From the NCBI GenBank assembly GCA_963734725.1, contig CAVTIX010000021.1:124001-188000 (forward strand): a stretch of DNA of 64,000 nucleotides, in the 5' to 3' direction. This document shows, piece after piece, positions 35,082 to 43,590 of the stretch; position 1 is the first letter of the stretch; each line of letters opens with the position of its first letter. The position numbers and the translations under genes were made by a program. The notes beneath the pieces are model-generated. The model saw only the letters and a list, made by a program, of their open reading frames with translations. It had not been told where the DNA came from and ran no database searches. This DNA comes from DASXKD01 sp963734725. GTDB lineage: Bacteria > Actinomycetota > Actinomycetes > Streptosporangiales > Streptosporangiaceae.

Positions 35082-36050
35082 TCACCCCAGCGTGGCGGCC
35101 AGGAAGTCCAGTTGGGCGCGCAGGTGGCGGGTCTCGCCGCCCTCGTGGCCGTTGAACTCGTAGACGGCGATGTCCTTGGGCCCGGCGTAGTGGTTGAACG
35201 CGGCGAAGACCGTGGACGGCGGGGTGATGTCGTCGGCGAGCCCGACGGAGAACAGCGCCGGGGCCCGCGCCCGCTTGGCGTGGTTGACCACGTCGATATA
35301 GGAAAGCGTGCGGAACACCGCCTCGACCCGGTCGGTGTGCACCCGGCAGTAGTCGGCGAGTTCCTGGTAGGGGTCCTTGTCGGTGACATCCACCGCGCGC
35401 CTGGGATGGGCCAGGAACGGCACGTCGGGCATGGCGGCGCGGACGCCATCGGCCAGGTGAGCGGCCGCGATCGCGAGCCCGCCGCCCTGGCTCCCGCCGG
35501 TGGTGACCAGCGGAAGGCCCTGGGCAGCCGGGTGGCTGCGGGCCGCCTCGACGGCACGCGCGGCGTCGGTGAACAGGCGGGTGTAGTAGTGCGTGCGGGG
35601 ATCGGCGATGCCGCGGGTGAGGAACCCGCGGGTGCTCGGCGCGCCGTTGTCGCTGGGGTCGGGCGTGTCCGCGGCGCGCCAGCCGCCGCCCTGGCCGCGG
35701 GTGTCCATGACCAGGTGGACGTACCCGGCGCAGCTCCAGGTCAGCCAGTCGATCGGGTCGCCGCGGCCGCCGCCGTACCCGATGTACTCCACAATCACGG
35801 CGCCGCGCGGGGCGGCCTCGTGCGGGACGAGCAGCCACCCCTTGACTGGGTCGCCGCCGAACCCGGAGAACGTGACGTCGAACACCTCGGCGTGCCTGAC
35901 GCCAGTGGCGCTGACCGCGGCGAACACGGGCGGCCGTGCGACGCTCCGTGCGGCGGCGAGCTGGCCCGACCAGAACTCGTCGAAGTCGGCGGGCTCGGCC
36001 ACGTCGGGGACGTAGCTGCGCAGTTCGGAAAGCGGAAGGTCGGCGAGCAT
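35082..36050 (-). CDS. Acetylxylan esterase/cephalosporin-C deacetylase family
   Basis: 322 residues from ATG 36050, chosen because GGGAGG precedes it; the frame could extend to GTG 36113. AXE1-family alpha/beta hydrolase: the elbow TTGGSQGGGLA holds the Ser, SVGLADDITPP the Asp and FNGHEGGET the His. RGQGGGW and the N-terminal ELRSYVPDVAEPADFDEFW are characteristic. It removes acetyl groups from sugars or xylo-oligomers, probably in the cytoplasm as no signal peptide is seen. Confidence 0.9.
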   Translation of the reverse strand: MLADLPLSELRSYVPDVAEPADFDEFWSGQLAAARSVARPPVFAAVSATGVRHAEVFDVTFSGFGGDPVKGWLLVPHEAAPRGAVIVEYIGYGGGRGDPIDWLTWSCAGYVHLVMDTRGQGGGWRAADTPDPSDNGAPSTRGFLTRGIADPRTHYYTRLFTDAARAVEAARSHPAAQGLPLVTTGGSQGGGLAIAAAHLADGVRAAMPDVPFLAHPRRAVDVTDKDPYQELADYCRVHTDRVEAVFRTLSYIDVVNHAKRARAPALFSVGLADDITPPSTVFAAFNHYAGPKDIAVYEFNGHEGGETRHLRAQLDFLAATLG

Positions 36051-36424
36051 GGGCCCTCCCGTGCCGTCGATGGCGGCAGTAGCCGGATAGACATGGTCGA
36101 CAACGATTGACACGGGACGATACGGCGCGGCAAGACGGTTCGCTGAGAGGCTGGCGGGCGGCGCCCTTTTCGTTATTCAGCGGAAAAACGAAAAGCGTGG
36201 CCGGCCGGCTCCCCGCACCGCGACCGGGCAGCCGGGCCCGGGCTCAGCCGAGCTCGAGCAAGGGGAACGCGCCGAGGTCGCGGTCTTCATCGCGAAGAAC
36301 TGGAGCATGTCCAAGATCACCTGGGACAGGCGCCCCGGGTGATCTGCATCGGGAATCTCCGGGCTCGCTCCTCACGTGCACGGTCCGCGGCCAGCCAGAC
36401 CGCCGGAGGCAGGCCACATGGTAG
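36051..36424. other. Gap with an A/T-rich inverted repeat and a possible gene remnant
   Basis: No complete gene is seen. CTTTTCGTT (36166-36174) and AACGAAAAG (36187-36195) are exact inverted arms 12 nt apart and could be an operator for the esterase gene. On the plus strand 36241-36342 reads GSAELEQGERAEVAVF followed by IAKNWSMSKITWDRRPG and a stop; it looks like the end of a lost protein, which I cannot identify. Confidence 0.35.
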
Positions 36425-37279
36425 TCAGCCGGCCAGCAACTCCGCGGCATGGTCGGGCACGAACGTCTGCGACTCGCGCGGGGCGCGGATGTAGCCCTGC
36501 GAGGGCGGCCGCGGCGGCAGTTTCAGCGGCCGGGGCTGCACGGCGTGGTAGGTGAGGGTGCTGAGCAGGTGCGCGATCATGTTGATCCGGGCGCTCCGCT
36601 TGTCCGCGCTGTCCACCACGTACCAGGGCGCCTCGGGGATGTCGGTGTGGACGAACATCTCGTCCTTGGCCCGGGAGTAGTCCTCCCACCGGGTGATCGA
36701 CTCCAGGTCCATCGGGGACAGCTTCCAGCGCCGCATCGGGTCCTCCAGCCGGGAGTCGAACCTGCGCTCCTGCTCGATGTCGCTCACCGAGAACCAGTAC
36801 TTGCGCAGCAGGATGCCGTCCTCGACGAGGAGCCGCTCGAAGATCGGGCACTGGTGCAGGAACCGGCTGTACTCCTCCTTGGTGCAGAACCCCATCACGT
36901 GCTCAACACCGGCCCGGTTGTACCAGCTCCGGTCGAACAGCACGATCTCGCCCGCGGCCGGCAACTGGTCCACGTAGCGCTGGAAGTACCACTGGGTCTG
37001 CTCCCGCTCGGTCGGCGCGGGCAGGGCGGCGATCCTCGCGACCCGCGGGCTGAGGAACTGGGTGACCCGCTTGATCACGCCTCCCTTGCCCGCCGCGTCC
37101 CTGCCCTCGAAGACCACCACGAGCCGGGCGCCCTCGGTGCGCACCCACTCCTGCAGCTCGACCAGCTCGGCCTGGAGCCGGAACAGCTCTTTCTCGTAGA
37201 TCTTGCGGGGCATCCGCACGGCTTCTTCTTCCGTGCCTGGCTCGTCCCGCTTACCGCTCTTGCCGCCCTTGTGCGCCAC
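36425..37279 (-). CDS. Polyphosphate kinase 2 family protein
   Basis: 284 residues. PPK2 transfers phosphate between polyphosphate and nucleotides. Walker A is FEGRDAAGKGG, and Walker B is VLFDRSWYNRAGVE; the lid region (RRFDSRLEDPMRRWKLSPMD) is complete. A single PPK2 domain of this length is the class I type that usually makes NTP from NDP. The last ~20 residues are a Pro-rich tail. ATG 37279 begins with a Lys/Gly-rich stretch. It is followed on the same strand upstream by the Acg gene. Confidence 0.93.
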   Translation of the reverse strand: MAHKGGKSGKRDEPGTEEEAVRMPRKIYEKELFRLQAELVELQEWVRTEGARLVVVFEGRDAAGKGGVIKRVTQFLSPRVARIAALPAPTEREQTQWYFQRYVDQLPAAGEIVLFDRSWYNRAGVEHVMGFCTKEEYSRFLHQCPIFERLLVEDGILLRKYWFSVSDIEQERRFDSRLEDPMRRWKLSPMDLESITRWEDYSRAKDEMFVHTDIPEAPWYVVDSADKRSARINMIAHLLSTLTYHAVQPRPLKLPPRPPSQGYIRAPRESQTFVPDHAAELLAG

Positions 37280-37327
37280 CGGGGTCTCCTTCCCGCCAGG
37301 CGGGAGGCCGAGCCGACGGCCTCCCGC

Positions 37328-38344
37328 TCACTCGGGATACTTGCCCCGTGGTGGCGCTTCAAGCACGTCGCGGACCGGCCGCCGCGGCGACGCGGGCACT
37401 GGAAGCCCGTACCCGAGCCGCAGGATCAGCTGCGGCCAGCCGGTCCCAGCGCCGGGATCGCGCACCAGCCACGCGTCGCGCGTCTCCAGCGGCTGGGTGA
37501 GGATGCCGGCCGCGATGCCCCGCAACGTGGCGGTGAGCAGTACCCGTTGCAGCGCCTGTCCAGCGCGCAGCCAGTCTTCCTTGCCGTTGCCCGGGGTGGA
37601 CACCACGGCGAGCTGCGGCGCTTCCTCGAACCATTCGTAGCCCGGCGCGGCGCCCCCCAGAAAGTCACGCACGGGAGTGTGGCCGCGGGGATCCCGTGGC
37701 CCGGCGGCGCTGGCTGGGATGCCGTCCCGGTCGCGCTCGCCGCCGGCCCACCGGGCCAGCTCGGCACGGTAGCCAGCGTCGGCGAGGAGGTCGGTCTCGG
37801 CGTCGGCGACCACACTCAGCAGGCGGTGGGTCTCGTCGCGGCCGGGGAGGTCCAGGACCCCCCCTTCCAGCCGCGCCGCCTGGACCAGTTCGGCGAGCAC
37901 CCCCGGTGGTACCCGGCGGCCGCTGAACGGCCGTCGGTTGGTATGCCGCGCTGCGATGACCGCGTGCAGGTCACGCTCGTCCTCAGTCGGGCGGTGCCGC
38001 CCGCCGATCCGGAGGGTGGCGAGCAGCAGCGGTTCGGCCGGATCGGGGAGCAGCCTGGTCACCGGTTCCCGGCCCCCGGCCGCCACCGCGAGGCGCAGGT
38101 TGAACAGCGCGGCGCCGCAGGCGATGTGCACCGCGCGGCCGTGCGGGTCGCCATGCGGCAACATCCGCTCGGGGTCGGCGCGCAGTTGGATGGTCTGGCT
38201 GTCCCGCAGTACCCGGAACCGCCATGGCTGGGTGTTGTGCATCGACGGCGCCAGGGTCGCCATGCGCACCCACTCGGCGATCTGCTCCGCCGGAGGACAG
38301 CCCAGCGCGCTGCCGCCCCCGGCGTAAGGTCCTGCCTCCTTCAT
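37328..38344 (-). CDS. Acg-type nitroreductase-like protein
   Basis: 338 residues from ATG 38344. The nitroreductase fold is present: MATLAPSMHNTQPWRFRV near the start and GYGLPVPASPRRPVRDVL at the end. This two-lobed form matches Acg/Rv3131, a flavin-sequestering family induced in dormancy through DosR in mycobacteria. AARHTNRRPFSGR is another family signature. Whether it binds FMN or reduces a substrate is not evident. The possible link with hydrogenase is only through a shared dormancy theme. Confidence 0.85.
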   Translation of the reverse strand: MKEAGPYAGGGSALGCPPAEQIAEWVRMATLAPSMHNTQPWRFRVLRDSQTIQLRADPERMLPHGDPHGRAVHIACGAALFNLRLAVAAGGREPVTRLLPDPAEPLLLATLRIGGRHRPTEDERDLHAVIAARHTNRRPFSGRRVPPGVLAELVQAARLEGGVLDLPGRDETHRLLSVVADAETDLLADAGYRAELARWAGGERDRDGIPASAAGPRDPRGHTPVRDFLGGAAPGYEWFEEAPQLAVVSTPGNGKEDWLRAGQALQRVLLTATLRGIAAGILTQPLETRDAWLVRDPGAGTGWPQLILRLGYGLPVPASPRRPVRDVLEAPPRGKYPE

Positions 38345-38393
38345 GTTCCTATGCTGGCGCACCGGGCACGGAGCCGGAAGGGACGTAGGTCCC

Positions 38394-39164
38394 CTATGTG
38401 GGCCTGGTCCCTGGTGAACCAGCGAGCTCGAAGCCGGCCCCGAGATCCTGTGCGGCCCACCTGGCGACGTAACTGAACCGGTCGGCGCGCACCAGGCCGT
38501 GCCGCCACTCCACCGGGGTCCCGTGGCTGGAGGCCAGCCGCTCGATCGCGAGCGCCGGGGTGCGGGCGCCCAGGCCGAGCAGCTCCCGCTGCTCGGCGGT
38601 GGGCAGCTCGGGGCGCAGCCGCTCCCATCCGGCGTCGGGCCACAGCCCGCACCTGGCGTGCAGCTCGTGGTACAGCGCGGTGCGGGTGAAGTCGACCCCG
38701 AGCAGCGGCCGGGCGAGGGAAGCCGGGAGCCAGGAGCAGTCGAGCACGATCGGCTGATCGTCGGCGAGGCGCAGCCGCTCCAGGTAGACCAAGGGCTCGT
38801 CCGGTGGCCGGCCGAGGACCTTGGCCGCCTCCTCGTCGCGGCGCTCTTCGAGGTGACGGACCACGCTGCGCTGGACGAAGCCCTGGGCCTCGACCGAGCG
38901 GAACAGGCTGTAGAGCGCGCCGAGCGGCTGTTCGATCACGGCGCCGGTGACGAAGGTCCCCCGGCCGCGCCCCCGCTCGATCACCCCTTCGGCCTGGAGC
39001 CGGCGCACCGCCTCCCGGACGGTGTGCCGGCTCACCCCGTAGGTCTCCCTGAGTTCCTCGTCCCCGGGAAAGCGCCCGGTGAACTCACCGCGGGCAAGCC
39101 GGGCGCGCAGGTCGGCGAGCACCTGGGCCCACAGCGGCAGCGGGCTGTTCCGGTCGGGGATCAC
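38394..39164 (-). CDS. GntR-family regulator, HutC/UTRA type
   Basis: 256 residues, GTG 39164 with GGGAGG immediately upstream. The N-terminal winged helix (PLWAQVLADLRARLARGEF, YGVSRHTVREAVRRLQAEGVI, RGRGTFV) is joined to a UTRA effector domain (LYHELHARCGLWPDAGWERL, ALAIERLASS). UTRA regulators bind small metabolites, often sugars or amino acids. It follows a divergent layout with no clear target; the Acg gene is downstream on the same strand. Confidence 0.92.
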   Translation of the reverse strand: MIPDRNSPLPLWAQVLADLRARLARGEFTGRFPGDEELRETYGVSRHTVREAVRRLQAEGVIERGRGRGTFVTGAVIEQPLGALYSLFRSVEAQGFVQRSVVRHLEERRDEEAAKVLGRPPDEPLVYLERLRLADDQPIVLDCSWLPASLARPLLGVDFTRTALYHELHARCGLWPDAGWERLRPELPTAEQRELLGLGARTPALAIERLASSHGTPVEWRHGLVRADRFSYVARWAAQDLGAGFELAGSPGTRPT

Positions 39165-39185
39165 CCTCCCAGTATGCGGCCTGGG

Positions 39186-39839
39186 CTAGGGCCCGGCGGC
39201 GGGCTGCGGGCGCAGGCCGTCCAGGATGAGGGCCAGCAGCCGGTCCGCCTGGCCCGGGTCGGCCGGGCCGCGCTGGGTGGCGATGTTGACCGCGTGCACC
39301 AGCCGGATCACGTCCCCGGAATCGGCGTCGGGGCGCACTACGCCCGCCTCCTGCGCCCGGGCGAGCAGGGCGTCGGCCGCGCCGCGGATCACCTTGCTGC
39401 ACGACGAAAGCAGCTCGGAATCCTTGCCGAGGCCGGCCAGCAGGGCTGAGGTCAGGGTGTGCTTGGTGCTGCTGAACTTCATCAGCGCCCGAAGCCAGTC
39501 GGCCAGCGCATCGCCGGGCGGCTCGGTGTTGAGCAGCTCTTCGGCCCGCGCCTCGAGCAGCTCCACCTGGTCCCGGTAGACGGCTTCGAGCAGCGCCTGC
39601 CTGGTCGGGAAGTGCCGGTACAGCGTGCCGATCCCGACGCCGGCCCGGCGCGCGATCTCCTCCAGCGACACGTCATCGGCGCCGTGCTCCAAGAAGGCGG
39701 CACTCGCCGCGTCCAGCAGCTTGGTGTAGTTCCGCTGGGCGTCGGCCCGCATCGGGCGCGGCGCCCGGGCAGGCGCGCTCGCGCCGGCCCTGGCCTGCGC
39801 GCTTCCCTCCGCCCGGGCCTGCGCGCCGCTCGCGCTCAT
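39186..39839 (-). CDS. TetR-family repressor, paired with an MFS exporter
   Basis: 217 residues. The helix-turn-helix is VSLEEIARRAGVGIGTLYRHFPTR (quoted in part), after an Ala/Arg-rich N-terminus with short repeats; a start at MRADAQRNYTKL is also possible. The C-terminal part matches the SBT-type TetR ligand domain. It is divergent from the MFS gene, and a 17-bp palindrome sits in the shared promoter, so it very likely represses the exporter and itself. Confidence 0.9.
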   Translation of the reverse strand: MSASGAQARAEGSAQARAGASAPARAPRPMRADAQRNYTKLLDAASAAFLEHGADDVSLEEIARRAGVGIGTLYRHFPTRQALLEAVYRDQVELLEARAEELLNTEPPGDALADWLRALMKFSSTKHTLTSALLAGLGKDSELLSSCSKVIRGAADALLARAQEAGVVRPDADSGDVIRLVHAVNIATQRGPADPGQADRLLALILDGLRPQPAAGP

Positions 39840-39882
39840 CAGCTGTCACCTGCCCCTGTGGTCGTGCCCAGAATAAATCAAC

Positions 39883-39911
39883 TTGCTAAACGGAGGCTAC
39901 CTCCGTATAGT
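39883..39911 (+). promoter_or_regulatory. MFS exporter promoter with embedded TetR operator
   Basis: TTGCTA (39883-39888), 17-nt spacer, TATAGT (39906-39911). The palindrome ACGGAGG-CTA-CCTCCGT occupies 39890-39906, filling the spacer, so a bound TetR protein would block RNA polymerase. A half-site-like CGGAGG follows at 39915. Confidence 0.75.
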
Positions 39912-40011
39912 TACCGGAGGTGGGCTCCGCTTACAGGATAACAACGCGAGCCGGGCCGGCGCTCATTCCCGCCGGCCGCCGTACCTCCTGCTTGTCCCCG
40001 GAAAGGAACTC

Positions 40012-41511
40012 ATGGCGACGTCGTCGATCATGCAACAAACCCCCTTGCGGTCCAGCCGCCGGGCCGCGCTGCGCAACCGCCGGGGCCTGGCCCTGGCCAT
40101 CGTCCTCGGCGCCCAGCTGATGATCATTCTCGACATGACCGTGGTGAACATCGCCTTGCCGAGCATCGCCCACGGCCTGCACTTCTCCGCGACCGGCCTG
40201 TCCTGGGTGCTGAACGCGTACACACTGACGTTCGGCGGCCTGCTGCTGCTCGGCGGGCGGGCAGGCGACATCCTCGGCCGGCGGCAGGTGTTCATGGCGG
40301 GCATCGCGCTGTTCACCGCAGCCTCGCTGGCCGGCGGCCTGGCCCAGACCGGCGGCTGGCTGCTCGCCGCCCGTGCGGCGCAGGGCGTGGGCGGCGCGTT
40401 CGCCTCCCCGGCCGTGCTAGCGATGATCACTGCCAGCTTCGCCGACGGCCGCGAGCGGGCGCGCGCGCTGGGCATCTACACCGCCGTGGTGATGGGCGGC
40501 GGGTCGTTGGGCCTGGTGCTCGGCGGCGTGATCACCGAGTGGGTGTCGTGGCGCTGGGTGCTGTTCATCAACGTGCCGATCGGCGCGCTGGTCGTCCTCG
40601 CCTCCCCGCTCTTCCTCCCCCGGACCGGCCGCCAGCCGGGCCACTTCGACCTCGCCGGGGCGCTGACCTCCACGGCCGGGATGGCCTCGCTCGTGTACGG
40701 CATCATCCGCGCCGCCTCCGACGGCTGGAGCGACACGGTGGCCCTGGGCGCCTTCGCCGCCGCGGCCATCCTGCTCGCCGGCTTCCTCTACCGCGAGTCC
40801 CGCGCCGCGCAGCCGATCACCCCGCTGCGCCTGTTCGCCGACCGCCGCCGGGCCGGCTCCTACCTGACCCGGCTGCTGCTGGTGGCCGGGATGTTCGGGA
40901 TGTTCTTCTTCCTCACCCAGTTTGTCCAGGACATCCTGCGGTTCAGCCCGCTGCGGGCGGGCATTTCCTTCCTGCCGATGACCGCGGTGCTGCTCGGTGT
41001 CTCCCAGCTGTCGCCGCGGCTGGTGAGCCGGTTCCGCCCGTGGACGCTCATGGTGGCCGGCATGCTGCCGGTGGTGGCCGGGATGACCTGGCTGTCGCGT
41101 ATCTCCCCGGGCACCGGCTACCTGGCGGGGATCTTCGGCCCGATGGTGCTGATCGGCGCCGGCATGGGCGTGGTGTTCGTGCCGCTGACCATGGCCTCGC
41201 TGTCCGGGGTGCGGCCGGAGGACTCGGGCGCCGCGTCCAGCATGGTCAACGTCATGCAGCAGGTCGGCGGCTCCCTCGGGCTGGCCGTCCTGGTCACCGC
41301 GTTCACCAGCGCGACCAGGGCCGCGGCGGCGCATCCGGTGGCTGGCCTGTCCCGGCTGGCGCAGGCGCACCTGACCGTGGTGCACGGCGTGTCCAGCGCC
41401 TTCACCCTGGCGGCGATCCTGGATGCGCTCGCGCTCCTGGTGGTCCTGACGGTGATGCGCACCAGGCCGGTAAGAAAGGACGACCTGTCCAGGGCAGTCG
41501 TAAATGAGTAG
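40012..41511 (+). CDS. MFS drug exporter, DHA2 (EmrB/QacA) type
   Basis: 499 residues from ATG 40012 with AAAGGA upstream. Fourteen hydrophobic segments can be counted. Motif D1, LDMTVVNIALPSI, and motif A, LLLLGGRAGDILGRRQVF, mark the 14-helix proton antiporters. They export dyes, antibiotics or metabolites. Control by the adjacent TetR protein is strongly suggested by the operator at 39890. The leader is about 95 nt. Confidence 0.93.
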   Translation: MATSSIMQQTPLRSSRRAALRNRRGLALAIVLGAQLMIILDMTVVNIALPSIAHGLHFSATGLSWVLNAYTLTFGGLLLLGGRAGDILGRRQVFMAGIALFTAASLAGGLAQTGGWLLAARAAQGVGGAFASPAVLAMITASFADGRERARALGIYTAVVMGGGSLGLVLGGVITEWVSWRWVLFINVPIGALVVLASPLFLPRTGRQPGHFDLAGALTSTAGMASLVYGIIRAASDGWSDTVALGAFAAAAILLAGFLYRESRAAQPITPLRLFADRRRAGSYLTRLLLVAGMFGMFFFLTQFVQDILRFSPLRAGISFLPMTAVLLGVSQLSPRLVSRFRPWTLMVAGMLPVVAGMTWLSRISPGTGYLAGIFGPMVLIGAGMGVVFVPLTMASLSGVRPEDSGAASSMVNVMQQVGGSLGLAVLVTAFTSATRAAAAHPVAGLSRLAQAHLTVVHGVSSAFTLAAILDALALLVVLTVMRTRPVRKDDLSRAVVNE

Positions 41512-41560
41512 CCGTGCCCTGCCGATAGCCACCGCGTAAAACCACGGCTCAACCCGGCAC

Positions 41561-41600
41561 GCGGGAGGAAATGGCCTGGTGACGAGTCATTTCCTCCCGC
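41561..41600 (+). terminator. Hairpin after the MFS gene
   Basis: Perfect 13-bp arms GCGGGAGGAAATG (41561-41573) and CATTTCCTCCCGC (41588-41600) with a 14-nt loop, 50 nt after the stop and just before the next gene. No T run follows. Confidence 0.6.
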
Positions 41601-41615
41601 TGCCGGTGTGGCATC

Positions 41616-43409
41616 ATGAGGTGCGTGCCAGAGCCGCAGGCCCGGTCGGCGCCGGTGGACGCCGGGCCGGTTGCACGGCGGCGCCCGCGCCTTCGCGGTG
41701 ACCCGGAAATATCCGCGTACGCGGTGCTGGCACTGATTTCGCTTGGCTTTTCCCTCTACCTGAGCTGGCGCCTGCTCGGCGGCTTGCCGAGCCGGATGAT
41801 CGCGGGAAACACCGGCGATATCCGGCTTTTCACCTGGTATCTCGAGAACGATTCGGTGTCGGTCCTGCACGGCCGTGATCCGCTGGTGTTCACCACGATG
41901 AACGCCCCGGCCGGCGTCAACGGCATGTGGAACACCTCCATCTTGCTGCCCGCCCTGGTGATGACCCCGGTCACGCTGCTGGCCGGCCCGCTGGCCGCCT
42001 ACAACGTGCTGTTCGTGCTGGGCCTGGCCACCGGGCCGCTCTGCGCATTCCCGCTGCTGCGGCGGTTCACCAGCAGCCGGGCGGCCGCGGGGCTCGGCGC
42101 GCTGGTGTTCGGCTTCTCCCCCGCCGTGATCGCGGCCGGCCTCGGGCACATCAACCTGGTGCTGACCGGGCTGATGCCGATCACCTTGCTGCTGGCCTAC
42201 GATCTCGTATCCGGCAGGCGCGACCCGGTCAACGGCGGCGCGGCCCTGGGCCTGGCCGCGGCCGGCCTGCTGTTCACTTCCGAGGAACTCCTGTTCCAGA
42301 CGGCCCTGGTCGTCGTGGTGGCCGGCGTCCTGGTGCTGGTGACACAGCCGCGGATCGTCACGGCGGCGGCGCTGCGCCGGATTGCCCGCGGGTCGCTGGT
42401 CGCCTTGGGCATGTTCCTGCTCATCTGCGCTTGGCCGCTGTGGCGTCAGTTCTGGGGGCCGCTGCACCAGCACGGGAGCCCGTTCACGCTGTCGTTCTTC
42501 GAGGCGGATCTCCGCGGGTTCTACGTCCCCTCGCGCCTGCTCTGGCTGACCACCCCGGGCAGCTCCGCGTTCGCGGCTTCCTACGGCGGCGGCGCTCCCG
42601 AGTACCTGGCCTACCTGGGCATCCCGCTGCTGATCGTGGCCCCGCTCACCGGCCTGGCGCGGATCGCCGACCCGCGGGCCCGGCTGCTGCTGGGCACGGG
42701 CGCGGTGTTCGCGCTGTTCTCGCTCGGCGGCACGCTGCTCTACAACGGGCGCCAGACCGGCGTGCGCCTGCCCTGGGGGGCGGTGGAGGGCTGGCCGGTG
42801 TTCGGCTCGGCGCTGCCGGACCGCTTCGCGTTCGTGGTGGCGCTGGCGGCCGCGGGCCTGCTGGCCGTGGCGGTGGACTGGCTCATGCGGACCGGGCGGC
42901 CGGCCGCGCGGGCCGGCGCGGTGCTGCTGGCGGGGGCCTGCCTGGTGCCGTTGCTGCCCCGGCCCTACGCCACGACGAGCACGCCGGCCGTCCCGCCGTT
43001 CTTCGCCACGGCCGGCCGGTGGCTGCCGGCCGGCTCGACCGTCCTCGTCCTGCCGTATCCGACCGGCTCGCAGACCCTGCCGCTGGCCTGGCAGGCCGCG
43101 GCGCACATGGCGTTCCGGATGCCCGGCGGCTACTTCATCGGGCCGGCCGGGGGCGGGCAGGCCTACGTCGGCGGGCCCGGCCCCACGGCCGTGGCCGCCA
43201 TGCTGATCCAGATCCAGCAGGGCGCCCGGGCGCCGCCGGTCACCCCCGCGTTGCGCGCTCGTTTCTGGCAGGACATGTCGTACTGGGGCGCGCACGCCAT
43301 CGTGGCGGGCCCGGATGCCCGCGCCGCGCTGACCGGGTTCGTGCAGCGGCTGGTGCAGCGCCCGCCGCTGCGCACCGGGGGCGTCCTGCTTTGGCGGAAC
43401 CTGCCCTAG
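41616..43409 (+). CDS. Polytopic membrane protein, GT-C glycosyltransferase-like
   Basis: 597 residues with 11-13 hydrophobic helices and a soluble C-terminal ~130 residues. The first loop after helix 1 contains GNTGDIRLFTWYLEND, with the acidic pair expected of GT-C lipid-linked sugar transferases, and PAGVNGMWNTSILLPAL follows. No exact family is recognised; similar proteins are annotated as hypothetical or YfhO-like. ATG 41616 or GTG 41625 could start it. Its TAG stop is made by the TA+G at the end of the MITE inserted at 43407. Confidence 0.75.
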   Translation: MRCVPEPQARSAPVDAGPVARRRPRLRGDPEISAYAVLALISLGFSLYLSWRLLGGLPSRMIAGNTGDIRLFTWYLENDSVSVLHGRDPLVFTTMNAPAGVNGMWNTSILLPALVMTPVTLLAGPLAAYNVLFVLGLATGPLCAFPLLRRFTSSRAAAGLGALVFGFSPAVIAAGLGHINLVLTGLMPITLLLAYDLVSGRRDPVNGGAALGLAAAGLLFTSEELLFQTALVVVVAGVLVLVTQPRIVTAAALRRIARGSLVALGMFLLICAWPLWRQFWGPLHQHGSPFTLSFFEADLRGFYVPSRLLWLTTPGSSAFAASYGGGAPEYLAYLGIPLLIVAPLTGLARIADPRARLLLGTGAVFALFSLGGTLLYNGRQTGVRLPWGAVEGWPVFGSALPDRFAFVVALAAAGLLAVAVDWLMRTGRPAARAGAVLLAGACLVPLLPRPYATTSTPAVPPFFATAGRWLPAGSTVLVLPYPTGSQTLPLAWQAAAHMAFRMPGGYFIGPAGGGQAYVGGPGPTAVAAMLIQIQQGARAPPVTPALRARFWQDMSYWGAHAIVAGPDARAALTGFVQRLVQRPPLRTGGVLLWRNLP

Positions 43410-43590
43410 GGCATGCCTTACAGATCATCCAGCCTGCTGCGCGTCCGCCGGACGGGCGCCTCGCGGCGTTGTCGTCGTCACCCATAGCTCCGCTATGGGC
43501 TCCTCCTCCGCCTTGCGATGCCCCACCCGCCTCCCCATCCCCCTTCATGGCGGCCGCTCGCGACGGCATAGATCTATAAGACACACCCTA
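43407..43590. mobile_element. MITE-like element, copy 2 (184 bp with TA ends)
   Basis: Inverted relative to copy 1. The left end is TAGGGCATGCCTTACAGATC and the right end is the complement of TAGGGTGTGTCTTATAGATC. The central hairpin CCCATAGC-TCC-GCTATGGG is at 43481-43499. It lies between two convergent genes; the left TAG ends the membrane-protein gene and the right end supplies TAG to the minus-strand TetR gene. Confidence 0.85.

Noticed and set aside
36715..36735. tRNA T-arm-like word near GGAGTCGAACC
   Set aside because: It lies inside the PPK2 coding frame, and no acceptor or anticodon stem can be built around it.
41118..43295. 725-codon minus-strand frame
   Set aside because: Antisense to the MFS and membrane-protein genes, with His/Gln/Arg-rich shadow composition.
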